Position numbers and translations under genes: made by a program. Under the pieces are notes generated by a model that saw only the letters and a list, made by a program, of their open reading frames with translations, searched no databases and was not told where the DNA came from. Positions 1-7,794 of a stretch of DNA of 13,852 nucleotides are shown here, piece by piece. The DNA is from Lachnospiraceae bacterium UBA7225 (GTDB taxonomy: Bacteria > Bacillota > Clostridia > Lachnospirales > Lachnospiraceae): contig DKTR01000114.1 in assembly GCA_002473385.1 (NCBI GenBank), forward strand, positions 1-13,852. Direction: 5' to 3'. Numbering within the stretch: the stretch's first letter is position 1; each line of letters opens with the position of its first letter.

Positions 1-72
1 ACATGTGGGTGAAAGACCTTGGGATCCGCCCCGATATGAGCATAAAATACATGCCTGCATGTTTACTGTTTT
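1..72. other. Left-edge stretch after yfhO, no gene called
   Basis: This is the sequence downstream of the yfhO stop. I see no hairpin with a T-tract, so the operon may continue past the window edge. A 14-nt near-palindrome with ACATGC and GCATGT arms lies at 49-62. On the minus strand a short open frame runs off the edge but lacks a convincing ribosome site. On the plus strand an open frame enters from outside and stops at 105-107 inside yfhO; it could be the tail of a convergent gene or chance. Neither is called. Confidence 0.3.
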
Positions 73-2775
73 TCAAGAAACCGCTCTGCGAAACCGGCGC
101 CTTCTGAGCACTAACAACATATATATCAGAAATGCGGCAATGGAGACGGCAACACCGGTCCGCATTCCCGGCATCCGGTAGCGCAGCTCAACCGTATGTC
201 TGCCTGCCTCCAGCCGAATACCCATATACATAAGGTTGGCTTTCTCGATCGTTGTCTCCTGTCCGTCTACATAAGCCGTCCAGCCATTCTGGTATGGAAT
301 AGAGAGTACCAGAAGCTTGTCCGAAGACAGCGTAATGTCTCCCTTTACGCAGTTTGTCAGAACCTCCACATTCTCCAGGGCATTTTCCTTCAAAGCGTCC
401 GTGTAAGATTTCATGTTATCCATCGGCTGACAGTATATCCCGATCTCGTCAAACTTCAGCTTTTTCCCCTCTGTAAAGGTGATCTTGCAGATGCCCCCGG
501 ATTCTTCGTGGTAGCCAAGATTGAAAATGTAATCCTTCTGTCCCGAATAATAGGGATTTTCCACGCCGTGCAGACTGTAGGTGGAGCTGTATTCTCCGCA
601 TTCATAGGAAAATTCCGCGCTGTAGCCATCTTCATAGCGAAGCCCCCGTATGTAAAGATAGACCTCGGAATCTGCCGTGCCATTGTAATTCAGCGTGAGC
701 GATGCTTCCTCTTCCCCGTTATATTGTATCGAGAGCACACCATCCCCGATTGTCACGTTTTTACAGATCTGCTCTGTGATTTCGGCTGCACGCCCGGTAA
801 TCTGCACGCCATCATGAGGCTTCACAGCCTCCGTGCCGGTATTTCCTCCGGCACTCTCCAGCGAAGCCGCCTGCAGCATCACCTCCTGGCGCTCCGGCAC
901 CTGATAGGAAAGCAGCTCTTCCTCGCTGATTACCGTATCATACGTATAGCCGATGGGCAGCGCCATCTCATTTTCAAAGACCTCGTAGACCCTGCCGTTT
1001 TTCTCAGTCTCCAGTACCTTCCTGTAGCCGTATGGCAGATCATATTCCGTATCCTTGTCAAGCGCATAATACTTTACGCACGCCAGAGTGTCCAGAAACG
1101 TCCGGCCATCAAAGCCCTTCAAACGAACACCGCTCCAGGTGCTTACCCCCATCTGAAGGTAGAAATCCTGCATAATCCTGCTGGTGGTACTGGAATACCA
1201 GACCGTCCCGTTATAATCCAGAAACTGTGCCGCCCCCTGGATCTTACGGTTAATCTTTTTCGTAGCTGCGCGGTAAAATGAATCATCCTCCACATCCTCC
1301 AGCGCTGCAAGCGGCATTTTTGTGATACTCTTCACCACCGTACCCGCCTTTGGAAATTCTGAAGCAAAATTGCCCAGCCGCGATGCAAAGGTTTCCACTC
1401 CATAACACCAGAGAGAAACGACTGTCAACACCACAAGTATGCCGCCTGCAAACCGCCGTGTCTTTTCCGGCTTCCAGTATAGAAACATAAGAACAGCAAG
1501 CGTCAGCACCAGTACAAAGCCCGACACCAGCGCAATATAGCGGTTCTTTCCGTGCGCAGATAGCACCTCCGCCGCAAACAGCGCCAGAAATGGCAGGGAA
1601 GCCAGAGCCACGATCAGCCGCTCTTTTTTTGTCAGTTCCAGAATATCCTTTATCACAAATGCCAGTGCGACCGATAATACAAAGGAGTATACATAGCTCC
1701 AGCGGTTATTGATGTTGCTGAAGCCGCTGAACACAAATGCTGCTGCCGGGATCATGCAAAATACCGTACCTGTTATCACAGAAGCTTTTATGGTCTTTCT
1801 TCCCCTGCGCACAAACAACACAACAAGACCAATATAAATCAGTGGAATATATCCCAGACGAAGCAAGTATCCAGGTCCCCGCCCCGCCGTCAGAAAGTCG
1901 CGGAAGAAATTAAGCGGCCACCTCCAGCCGTAGGACAAAAAGCTGGCGCTGCTGCCGTACTCCACCGCCTCTGTGCGCCCCGATGTAAGATAGGAAGCAA
2001 AGGAATCTATCAGCGTACCGCTTCCGATTGCCACCCCCAGCAGATAGGAGCCGGCAATCATGCCCAGCTGCTTCCAGAATTCCCGCAGCGTACGCCGCTC
2101 CTTATTGCCGATAAAGCGGATCAGAAAATAAACTGCCGTGGCAATGGTATTAATATACAGAAAATAGTATCCGCACCAGAGATGTATCCACACCACCAGC
2201 GTACACAGATACCAGCGCTTGTTCTGATAGATTTCCTCAAGCGCAAGAATGCACATCGGCAGCATGATCAGCCCATACAGAAAATGTGCATGCCGCATAC
2301 ATGCCCACAGCCCGTAGCCACAGTAGATATAGGAAAAGCTGCCGATCAGCGCTGCCGTCCATCCGTTTTTAAAATACAGCAGAAACACCGACATGGAAAG
2401 TCCGGCAAAATAAAACCGCGCCAGCAGTACAAAGCCATAGGCAAACTCTGCATCAGCTGCATCAAACAGCAGAAACAGCCAGTACAGAGGCTCAAAGTGC
2501 AGCGGGATCGTATTACCCATGCCCAGTGTAAAATCGTAGGTAGGAATAGAAAAATTCCCGGAAAGAAATCCTGCAAGCACCTCCCGCGTTTTCGTCCCAA
2601 AATATGCCGCCCGCGGAACGTACTGCGCTACTGCATCAGAGTACCAGACGAGACTTCTTCCCTGCATGATCAGCACAAGAAATACGCCTGCCGTCACCAC
2701 GGCAAACAGCACACTGTACAGCAGCAGGTATTTCAGATAATATTTTACGCCGTGCGGCGTATGATTATCCAGCAT
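73..2775 (-). CDS. YfhO-family polytopic membrane protein (putative GT-C type glycosyltransferase)
   Basis: This 900-residue integral membrane protein has the layout of the YfhO family. There is an N-terminal membrane helix (about 13-37), then many hydrophobic segments up to about residue 460. A large, probably extracytoplasmic domain covers about 470-870, and one C-terminal helix (about 874-890) is followed by an Arg-rich tail (RRRRFRR). The first loop carries WYSDAVAQYVPR (44-55), with an acidic residue where GT-C enzymes usually keep their catalytic Asp/Glu. NINNRW (354-359) and a C-terminal YQNGWTAYVDG stretch also resemble the family. In Bacillus and related bacteria, YfhO proteins work with a CsbB-type enzyme in glycosylating cell-surface polymers such as lipoteichoic acid. 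No csbB is in this window, so substrate and donor are unknown. A GGAGG site sits 8 nt before the ATG, inside the end of ppk, and only 3 nt separate the genes. The family call is solid; the function is inferred. Confidence 0.85.
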   Translation of the reverse strand: MLDNHTPHGVKYYLKYLLLYSVLFAVVTAGVFLVLIMQGRSLVWYSDAVAQYVPRAAYFGTKTREVLAGFLSGNFSIPTYDFTLGMGNTIPLHFEPLYWLFLLFDAADAEFAYGFVLLARFYFAGLSMSVFLLYFKNGWTAALIGSFSYIYCGYGLWACMRHAHFLYGLIMLPMCILALEEIYQNKRWYLCTLVVWIHLWCGYYFLYINTIATAVYFLIRFIGNKERRTLREFWKQLGMIAGSYLLGVAIGSGTLIDSFASYLTSGRTEAVEYGSSASFLSYGWRWPLNFFRDFLTAGRGPGYLLRLGYIPLIYIGLVVLFVRRGRKTIKASVITGTVFCMIPAAAFVFSGFSNINNRWSYVYSFVLSVALAFVIKDILELTKKERLIVALASLPFLALFAAEVLSAHGKNRYIALVSGFVLVLTLAVLMFLYWKPEKTRRFAGGILVVLTVVSLWCYGVETFASRLGNFASEFPKAGTVVKSITKMPLAALEDVEDDSFYRAATKKINRKIQGAAQFLDYNGTVWYSSTTSRIMQDFYLQMGVSTWSGVRLKGFDGRTFLDTLACVKYYALDKDTEYDLPYGYRKVLETEKNGRVYEVFENEMALPIGYTYDTVISEEELLSYQVPERQEVMLQAASLESAGGNTGTEAVKPHDGVQITGRAAEITEQICKNVTIGDGVLSIQYNGEEEASLTLNYNGTADSEVYLYIRGLRYEDGYSAEFSYECGEYSSTYSLHGVENPYYSGQKDYIFNLGYHEESGGICKITFTEGKKLKFDEIGIYCQPMDNMKSYTDALKENALENVEVLTNCVKGDITLSSDKLLVLSIPYQNGWTAYVDGQETTIEKANLMYMGIRLEAGRHTVELRYRMPGMRTGVAVSIAAFLIYMLLVLRRRRFRRAVS

Positions 2776-2778
2776 ACA

Positions 2779-4917
2779 TTATTCCTCCGTCACCGGTTCT
2801 GCCGGGATAAAAACGCGGTCGTGTACCGGATCTGCAGGTTTTGCCACTCTCTCTACCGCCTCTTTGCAAAAATATTCCTGCGCACACAGCAATACCTTTC
2901 CGCGCTTGTCAATCTTCTCGTAGGTGCCGTCCGGCTGCAGAATATGTGCCTTAACGTTATCTGCGAGCTGAATCTGAAGAATGTGATACGCCTCCTCTTT
3001 GATCTGATCATTTTCCAGCGGGAAGAGGATCTCCACACGCTTATCAAGATTCCGCGGCATCCAGTCCGCACTGCCCATAAAGATTTCCGGCTGTCCGTTG
3101 TTATAGAAATAGAAAATACGCGCATGCTCCAGGAAATTTCCAACAATGGAGCGCACCGTAATATTTTCACTGATCCCCGGGATTCCTGTCTTCAGACAGC
3201 AGATTCCGCGGATGATAAGCTCAATCTTCACGCCCGCTGCGGATGCCTCATAAAGCTGGGCAATAATTTCCTTGTCGCATAATGAATTCATTTTTGCGAT
3301 GATGTGTGCCGGTTCGCCTGCCAGAGCATGTTCCGTCTCCCGGCGGATCAGCTCCCCAAAGCGGCTGCGCAGCCAGATAGGCGCAAGCACGAGCCGGTTC
3401 CAGTGCTTCGGCTCCGAATAACCGGACAGCATATTAAATACTGCCGTCGCATCCTCGCCAATTGCCTCCGAGCATGTCAGCAGTCCGCAGTCCGTGTAAA
3501 GCTTCGCTGTAGAGTCATTGTAATTTCCGGTACCAAGATGTACATAACGGCGGATACCGTCCTCTTCCCGGCGCACCACCAGCGTGATCTTGCTGTGCGT
3601 TTTTAAACCGACCAGACCGTAAATAACATGACAGCCCGCCTTCTCCAGCATCTTCGCCCAGACAATATTGTTTTCCTCATCAAAACGTGCCTTTAGCTCC
3701 ACCAGAACAGAAACCTGCTTACCGTTCTCCGCCGCCTGTGCAAGTGCCGCGATGATCGGTGAGTTTCCACTGACGCGGTAGAGCGTCTGCTTGATGGCAA
3801 GTACGTCGGGATCCTTCGCTGCCTGCCGCACAAAATCTACCACCGGATCAAACGTCATATACGGATGATGCAGCAGAATATTTTTCTCGCGGATAACCGC
3901 AAAAATATCGCTGCAGTTCATCAGCGCCGGAACCGGCTGCGGCACATAGGGCTTATTCTTTAAATGATCAAAGCCCGCCAGACCATACATCTTCATCAGA
4001 AATGTCAGATCAAGCGGTCCGCTGATGTGGAAGACATCGTCCCCTTTGATGTTGAATTCCTTTTTCAATATTTTCAGAAGCTGCTTGTTCATGCCGTCCT
4101 CCACCTCCAGACGGATGACCTCGCCCCACTGGCGCTTTTTAAGCTGCTTCTGGATTTCTTTCAGAAGATCCGCCGCCTCATCCTCATCAATCGTCAGATC
4201 AGCATTGCGCATAATACGGTAAGGATGCGCGCAGACAACATCATAGCTCAGAAACAGCTTCCCGATATTGCGCTCGATAATCTCCTCCAGCAGGATAACC
4301 GTGCGGATCTCCGACTTTCCCTCCGGAAGCTCGATAAAGCGCGGAAGCACTGAGGGCACCTGTACCGTCGCAAACTGCGTAGATGGCTCCTTTTTGCCCT
4401 CCTCTTTTTTGGAGATCAGTGCGCCAATATTCAGCGTCTTGTTGCGGATCAGCGGGAACGGACGTGAGGAATCCATCGCCATCGGTGTGAGAACCGGATA
4501 AATATTTTCCTCGAAATAGCGGTCCACATATGCCTTCTGCTCACGGTTTAAATCCTCATGCTTCGTGATGATCTCCAGCCCCTGCTGCTTCAGCGCCGGC
4601 AGCAGCGAACGATTATAAGTAGAATACTGCAGCGCCACAACTTCCTGCACGCGCTTCAAAATCAGTTCAAGCTGCTCAGAAGCCGTCATGCCTGCAATAT
4701 CGCGTTTGCTGTAACCCGCATGCACCATATCCTTCAGAGAAGCAACACGGATCATGAAAAACTCATCAAAGTTCGACGATGTAATGCTTAAAAACTTCAG
4801 ACGCTCGAAAAGAGGAATGCTTTTATCCCGCGCTTCACTCAGCACGCGCTCATTAAAGCTGATCCAGCTGTCCTCCCGGTTCCGGTAATATTCCGGTTTC
4901 GTGAAATCCATTTCCAT
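2779..4917 (-). CDS. ppk: Polyphosphate kinase 1
   Basis: PPK1 reversibly transfers the gamma-phosphate of ATP to inorganic polyphosphate. The 712-residue product has the full family length. Numbering from the ATG at 4917, it shows the ATP-binding Asn in SSNFDEFF (N49), the LTPMAMDSSRPFP segment, and Arg in TLYRVSGNSPI (R381) and KARFDEENN (R411). It also has the His that is phosphorylated during catalysis in GLKTHSK (H441) and the second conserved His in NFLEHAR (H598), followed by GSADWMPRN. All expected catalytic residues are present, so it should be active. An in-frame ATG at 4923 lies only 2 nt from AGGAGG, whereas the ATG at 4917 lies 8 nt away, so I chose 4917. The gene follows ppx by 12 nt and precedes yfhO by 3 nt. 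Having kinase and exopolyphosphatase adjacent implies tuning of polyphosphate level or chain length. Confidence 0.96.
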   Translation of the reverse strand: MEMDFTKPEYYRNREDSWISFNERVLSEARDKSIPLFERLKFLSITSSNFDEFFMIRVASLKDMVHAGYSKRDIAGMTASEQLELILKRVQEVVALQYSTYNRSLLPALKQQGLEIITKHEDLNREQKAYVDRYFEENIYPVLTPMAMDSSRPFPLIRNKTLNIGALISKKEEGKKEPSTQFATVQVPSVLPRFIELPEGKSEIRTVILLEEIIERNIGKLFLSYDVVCAHPYRIMRNADLTIDEDEAADLLKEIQKQLKKRQWGEVIRLEVEDGMNKQLLKILKKEFNIKGDDVFHISGPLDLTFLMKMYGLAGFDHLKNKPYVPQPVPALMNCSDIFAVIREKNILLHHPYMTFDPVVDFVRQAAKDPDVLAIKQTLYRVSGNSPIIAALAQAAENGKQVSVLVELKARFDEENNIVWAKMLEKAGCHVIYGLVGLKTHSKITLVVRREEDGIRRYVHLGTGNYNDSTAKLYTDCGLLTCSEAIGEDATAVFNMLSGYSEPKHWNRLVLAPIWLRSRFGELIRRETEHALAGEPAHIIAKMNSLCDKEIIAQLYEASAAGVKIELIIRGICCLKTGIPGISENITVRSIVGNFLEHARIFYFYNNGQPEIFMGSADWMPRNLDKRVEILFPLENDQIKEEAYHILQIQLADNVKAHILQPDGTYEKIDKRGKVLLCAQEYFCKEAVERVAKPADPVHDRVFIPAEPVTEE

Positions 4918-4925
4918 TGCCATTC

Positions 4926-4931
4926 CCTCCT
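4926..4931 (-). promoter_or_regulatory. ppk ribosome binding site overlapping the ppx stop codon
   Basis: The minus strand reads TAGGAGGGAATGGCAATG. The TAG is the ppx stop codon and its AG is the start of the AGGAGG core. Spacing is 2 nt to the first ATG and 8 nt to the second, which decides for the start at 4917. The arrangement suggests that ribosomes terminating on ppx feed ppk initiation. Confidence 0.8.
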
Positions 4932-6447
4932 ACATCGTCTTTTTCTGCCGGATAACCGGACGAATATGAAATACCTCTTCAAAATAATCTGCCTTCGGCG
5001 GAAATAGTCCCTTTTCCAGGGTAATATCCTCCGTAGTCTCCACATGGATCTGCAGTTCCGCCTCTCTTAAGGAAAACCGCACCTGGCTGAATTTCTGCTT
5101 GTGGCTGCGGTCCAGAGCGTTCGCCACGCGCAGGATTGCCGTCAGCTTCATGATGAGCAGATATTCCTTTTCCCCAAGTCCTGGCTGTACCATAATATCC
5201 TCATACGTAAAATCCAGTGTGTTATACTTTACCACATTTGCGATCACACGCCGCTCCTTGCTGGATAATCCGATAATCTCGGTCGCCATGATAATACTGT
5301 AGGAGCATTCCGCACCGTCGGAGAGGTTGATATATTTTCCGCAGCTATGCAGAATAACCGCGATCTGCAAAAGCAGCCGCTGACGCGCGTCCAGTCCGGA
5401 AAACTTTTTGATTTTGTCAAAAATCAGCAGCGCCAGATTTTCAAGATTTTTGATATGGCTCTTGTTGCACTGATACCGCTTGGCAATGATGCGCGCCGCC
5501 GCGATAATATCGTCGTCAAAATTATGCTCTACACGGATAAGTCTGCTTCTCTGCGCATAATCGTATGCAATGCCGTCGTTTAAGCTCCGGCCCGTTATCA
5601 GGATGGTCGGTGCACCCATCTCCTCGATCAGCCGCTTATAGATGGTGACGGACGGCAGAATCAGAGAGGCACTCTCAGACGGAATCCCGTACTCCCGCGC
5701 AATTTCCTCCGGGCGCATACCGGTGACCTTTTCATACATCTCCATGTACTGGTCCACATCTACAATCGGCTTGCGCAGAAGCTCCAGAATATAGTCGCCG
5801 GCAACGATCAGGTTTTTGATCTCGCGGTCCTTCAGATACATCTTCTTAAAGCTGGCAAGCTCATTGTTAATCAGCTCCTCCGCCATCTCCTCCATATGAA
5901 GAGTATGACGCACGAGATCCGCCATTTTCTCGCGGATACGCAAATATCCCATGCGGATATTCTGTGTAGTCACCAGCTTGTCGTTATCAAACAGGCAGAT
6001 CTGGATACTGCCGCCGCTCACATCCACGATCGCTGTCCCGTTCTGGATAATTTTGTAAAAATCCTTTTCCCCGAATGCTATCGATTTATAGTCCAGAAAG
6101 CGCTGCTCAGAATTATCGAGGATCTCCAGTGTCAGCCCCGTCACCCGCTTTACCTGCTCAATAACCAGCATGCGGTTGTCTGCCTCACGCACAGAGCTGG
6201 TCGCGCAGGCACGGTACGCCGTCACACGGTACCCGTTCATGATCCGCACAAAATCATTCAGGACACGGCAAAGCTCATCAATCTTTTTTACGCTGATCTT
6301 TCCGGTGTTGAAGGTGTCCTTTCCAAGCTCCATCCGGTAGCGCACGCAGTCGATCTCTCTCATTTCGTGCCTCGCCGGAAACTCAAAAATTTTCATTCCT
6401 ACCTCATAGGAACCCACATCAATGGATGCAAACATTTTTACTGCCAT
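4930..6447 (-). CDS. ppx: Exopolyphosphatase, Ppx/GppA family
   Basis: This is a 505-residue member of the ASKHA-fold Ppx/GppA phosphatases, which remove terminal phosphate from polyphosphate or from pppGpp. Visible are the first phosphate motif SIDVGS (8-13), ACATSSVREADNR (80-92, matching the ATSAxRxA signature), NSEQR with the likely catalytic Glu (E114), and the second phosphate motif IVDVSGGS (140-147). A helical HD-like domain follows from about 310, containing ILHSCGKYI (365-373) and LRVANALDRSHKQKF (439-453). The HD dyad is HS here, so that domain is probably not a metal-dependent hydrolase, as in other Ppx proteins. The first Gly of the usual DxGGGS motif is Ser. A GGAG core lies about 10 nt before the ATG. 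Gaps are 18 nt to the upstream ATPase gene and 12 nt to ppk. Adjacency to ppk favours polyphosphate over pppGpp as substrate, though both are possible. Confidence 0.92.
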   Translation of the reverse strand: MAVKMFASIDVGSYEVGMKIFEFPARHEMREIDCVRYRMELGKDTFNTGKISVKKIDELCRVLNDFVRIMNGYRVTAYRACATSSVREADNRMLVIEQVKRVTGLTLEILDNSEQRFLDYKSIAFGEKDFYKIIQNGTAIVDVSGGSIQICLFDNDKLVTTQNIRMGYLRIREKMADLVRHTLHMEEMAEELINNELASFKKMYLKDREIKNLIVAGDYILELLRKPIVDVDQYMEMYEKVTGMRPEEIAREYGIPSESASLILPSVTIYKRLIEEMGAPTILITGRSLNDGIAYDYAQRSRLIRVEHNFDDDIIAAARIIAKRYQCNKSHIKNLENLALLIFDKIKKFSGLDARQRLLLQIAVILHSCGKYINLSDGAECSYSIIMATEIIGLSSKERRVIANVVKYNTLDFTYEDIMVQPGLGEKEYLLIMKLTAILRVANALDRSHKQKFSQVRFSLREAELQIHVETTEDITLEKGLFPPKADYFEEVFHIRPVIRQKKTM

Positions 6448-6465
6448 GTCACGTATTCTCCTTGC

Positions 6466-7794
6466 TCATTTAAGCGAATCCTGGCATACCTGGCCGAGCA
6501 GGTAATCAATAAACTGCTGCGCCGTCCTGCCGGAAAGTCCGCCATGGGACAGCTCCCACTTGTTTGCCTCCAGAAGAAGCTCTTCCTCAGGCAGCACAAT
6601 GTTGTTTTTCTCCGCCAGTATCCTGACGATATTCTGAAATTCCTTTTTGTCCGGTGCACAGAAGAAAATCTGCACGCCGAAGCGGTTAACCAGAGACAGC
6701 TTTTCCTGCACGGTATCAGAGGAATGCAGATCGTCCCGGCGCTCTTCTTTGTCACTGAATTTTTCCCGCACCAGATGGCGGCGGTTTGACGTTGCGTAAA
6801 TCAGCACATTGTCCGGCTTCTTCTCCAGCCCGCCCTCAATCACTGCCTTCAGATACTTATATTCTATCTCAAAATCCTCAAAAGACAAGTCATCCATGTA
6901 AATTATGAACTTATAATTGCGGTTTTTAATTTGTGCGATCACATCGTTCAGATCCTGGAACTGATGCTTGTAAATTTCAATAATGCGCAGTCCCCGCTCG
7001 TAATACATGTTCAGGATCCCCTTGATACTGGAGGATTTTCCGGTACCGGCATCACCGAACAGCAGGCAGTTGTTCGCCTTCCGCCCGCTCACGAATGCCT
7101 CTGTATTATCAATCAGCTTTTTCTTTGCGATCTCATAGCCCACCAGGTCATCCAGATGCACATGGGCAATATTTTTAATCGGAAAAATCTCCACACCATC
7201 CCCGGTGCGCCCCACTCTGAACGCTTTGTGCAAGCCGAGCTTACCTACACCGAAATCATGATAGAAGTCCACCATATCCTTCTTGAATTCATCCACATCC
7301 CGCGACTGCTCCAGTGCTTCTGTCAGGCTGCAGATACGGTCACGGATGCGCTTATTGAAGGTCTTGCTGTTGCGGTCAATGTTCCGGTAATTCATCAGAT
7401 AGCGCATCGCACATACACCGGTCTTTTCCTCTATTACCTTCAGATCAAACGCGTACAGCCCACGGAAGATCTCAAAATCGTGTTTTGCGATATCATTGAT
7501 GCTGCCATCCACAGCTCCCACAATTTCGCAGGAGGTACTGAACACATTTTCATGATTTACCAGCAGATACGTCAGATAGGTATGCCAGAGATTTCCCTCA
7601 AAGCCATAGGAGCCCGCCATCTCTACCAGTCCGCTGATACAGTCATAATATGTTGCGCGCAGCGTCTCCATACCATATGATTCCTTACCGTCATAATCCA
7701 GGTTTTCTATCACCCAGACCATGTCGTCAAAAATCCTGGCATCCTTAAATTTGCGGTATAACAGCAGTTCTTCCACTCTTGTACTTCCGGTCAT
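6466..7794 (-). CDS. DUF815-family AAA+ ATPase of unknown function
   Basis: The 442-residue product has an alpha-helical N-terminal region of about 200 residues with no recognised domain. A P-loop ATPase domain follows: Walker A GDAGTGKS (247-254), Walker B IIYMDDLSF (297-305), sensor-1 ATSNRRH (334-340), NRFG (370-373) as a candidate arginine finger, and SGRTAQQF (421-428) in the sensor-2 position. This matches the DUF815 (PF05673) class of predicted AAA+ ATPases, whose role is unknown to me. No signal peptide or membrane segment is visible, so it is probably cytoplasmic. The start chosen is ATG 7794, preceded by GGAGGG at 5-nt spacing. A longer in-frame TTG start at 7809 lies upstream of that ribosome site and is rejected. 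The ATG overlaps the pheA stop as ATGA, so translation is probably coupled. The position directly before ppx and ppk suggests, but does not prove, a link to polyphosphate. Confidence 0.88.
   Translation of the reverse strand: MTGSTRVEELLLYRKFKDARIFDDMVWVIENLDYDGKESYGMETLRATYYDCISGLVEMAGSYGFEGNLWHTYLTYLLVNHENVFSTSCEIVGAVDGSINDIAKHDFEIFRGLYAFDLKVIEEKTGVCAMRYLMNYRNIDRNSKTFNKRIRDRICSLTEALEQSRDVDEFKKDMVDFYHDFGVGKLGLHKAFRVGRTGDGVEIFPIKNIAHVHLDDLVGYEIAKKKLIDNTEAFVSGRKANNCLLFGDAGTGKSSSIKGILNMYYERGLRIIEIYKHQFQDLNDVIAQIKNRNYKFIIYMDDLSFEDFEIEYKYLKAVIEGGLEKKPDNVLIYATSNRRHLVREKFSDKEERRDDLHSSDTVQEKLSLVNRFGVQIFFCAPDKKEFQNIVRILAEKNNIVLPEEELLLEANKWELSHGGLSGRTAQQFIDYLLGQVCQDSLK

Noticed and set aside
196..1281. 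Long plus-strand open frame of 361 codons
   Set aside because: It lies antisense to the well-supported YfhO-family protein, has no ribosome site, and its product looks like an antisense translation without recognisable motifs.
2182..3282. Plus-strand open frame of 366 codons
   Set aside because: It spans the antisense of the yfhO/ppk junction and is rich in His, Gln, Arg and Cys without domain character.
5896..6789. Plus-strand open frame of 297 codons
   Set aside because: It is antisense to ppx and the DUF815 ATPase, both with intact family motifs.
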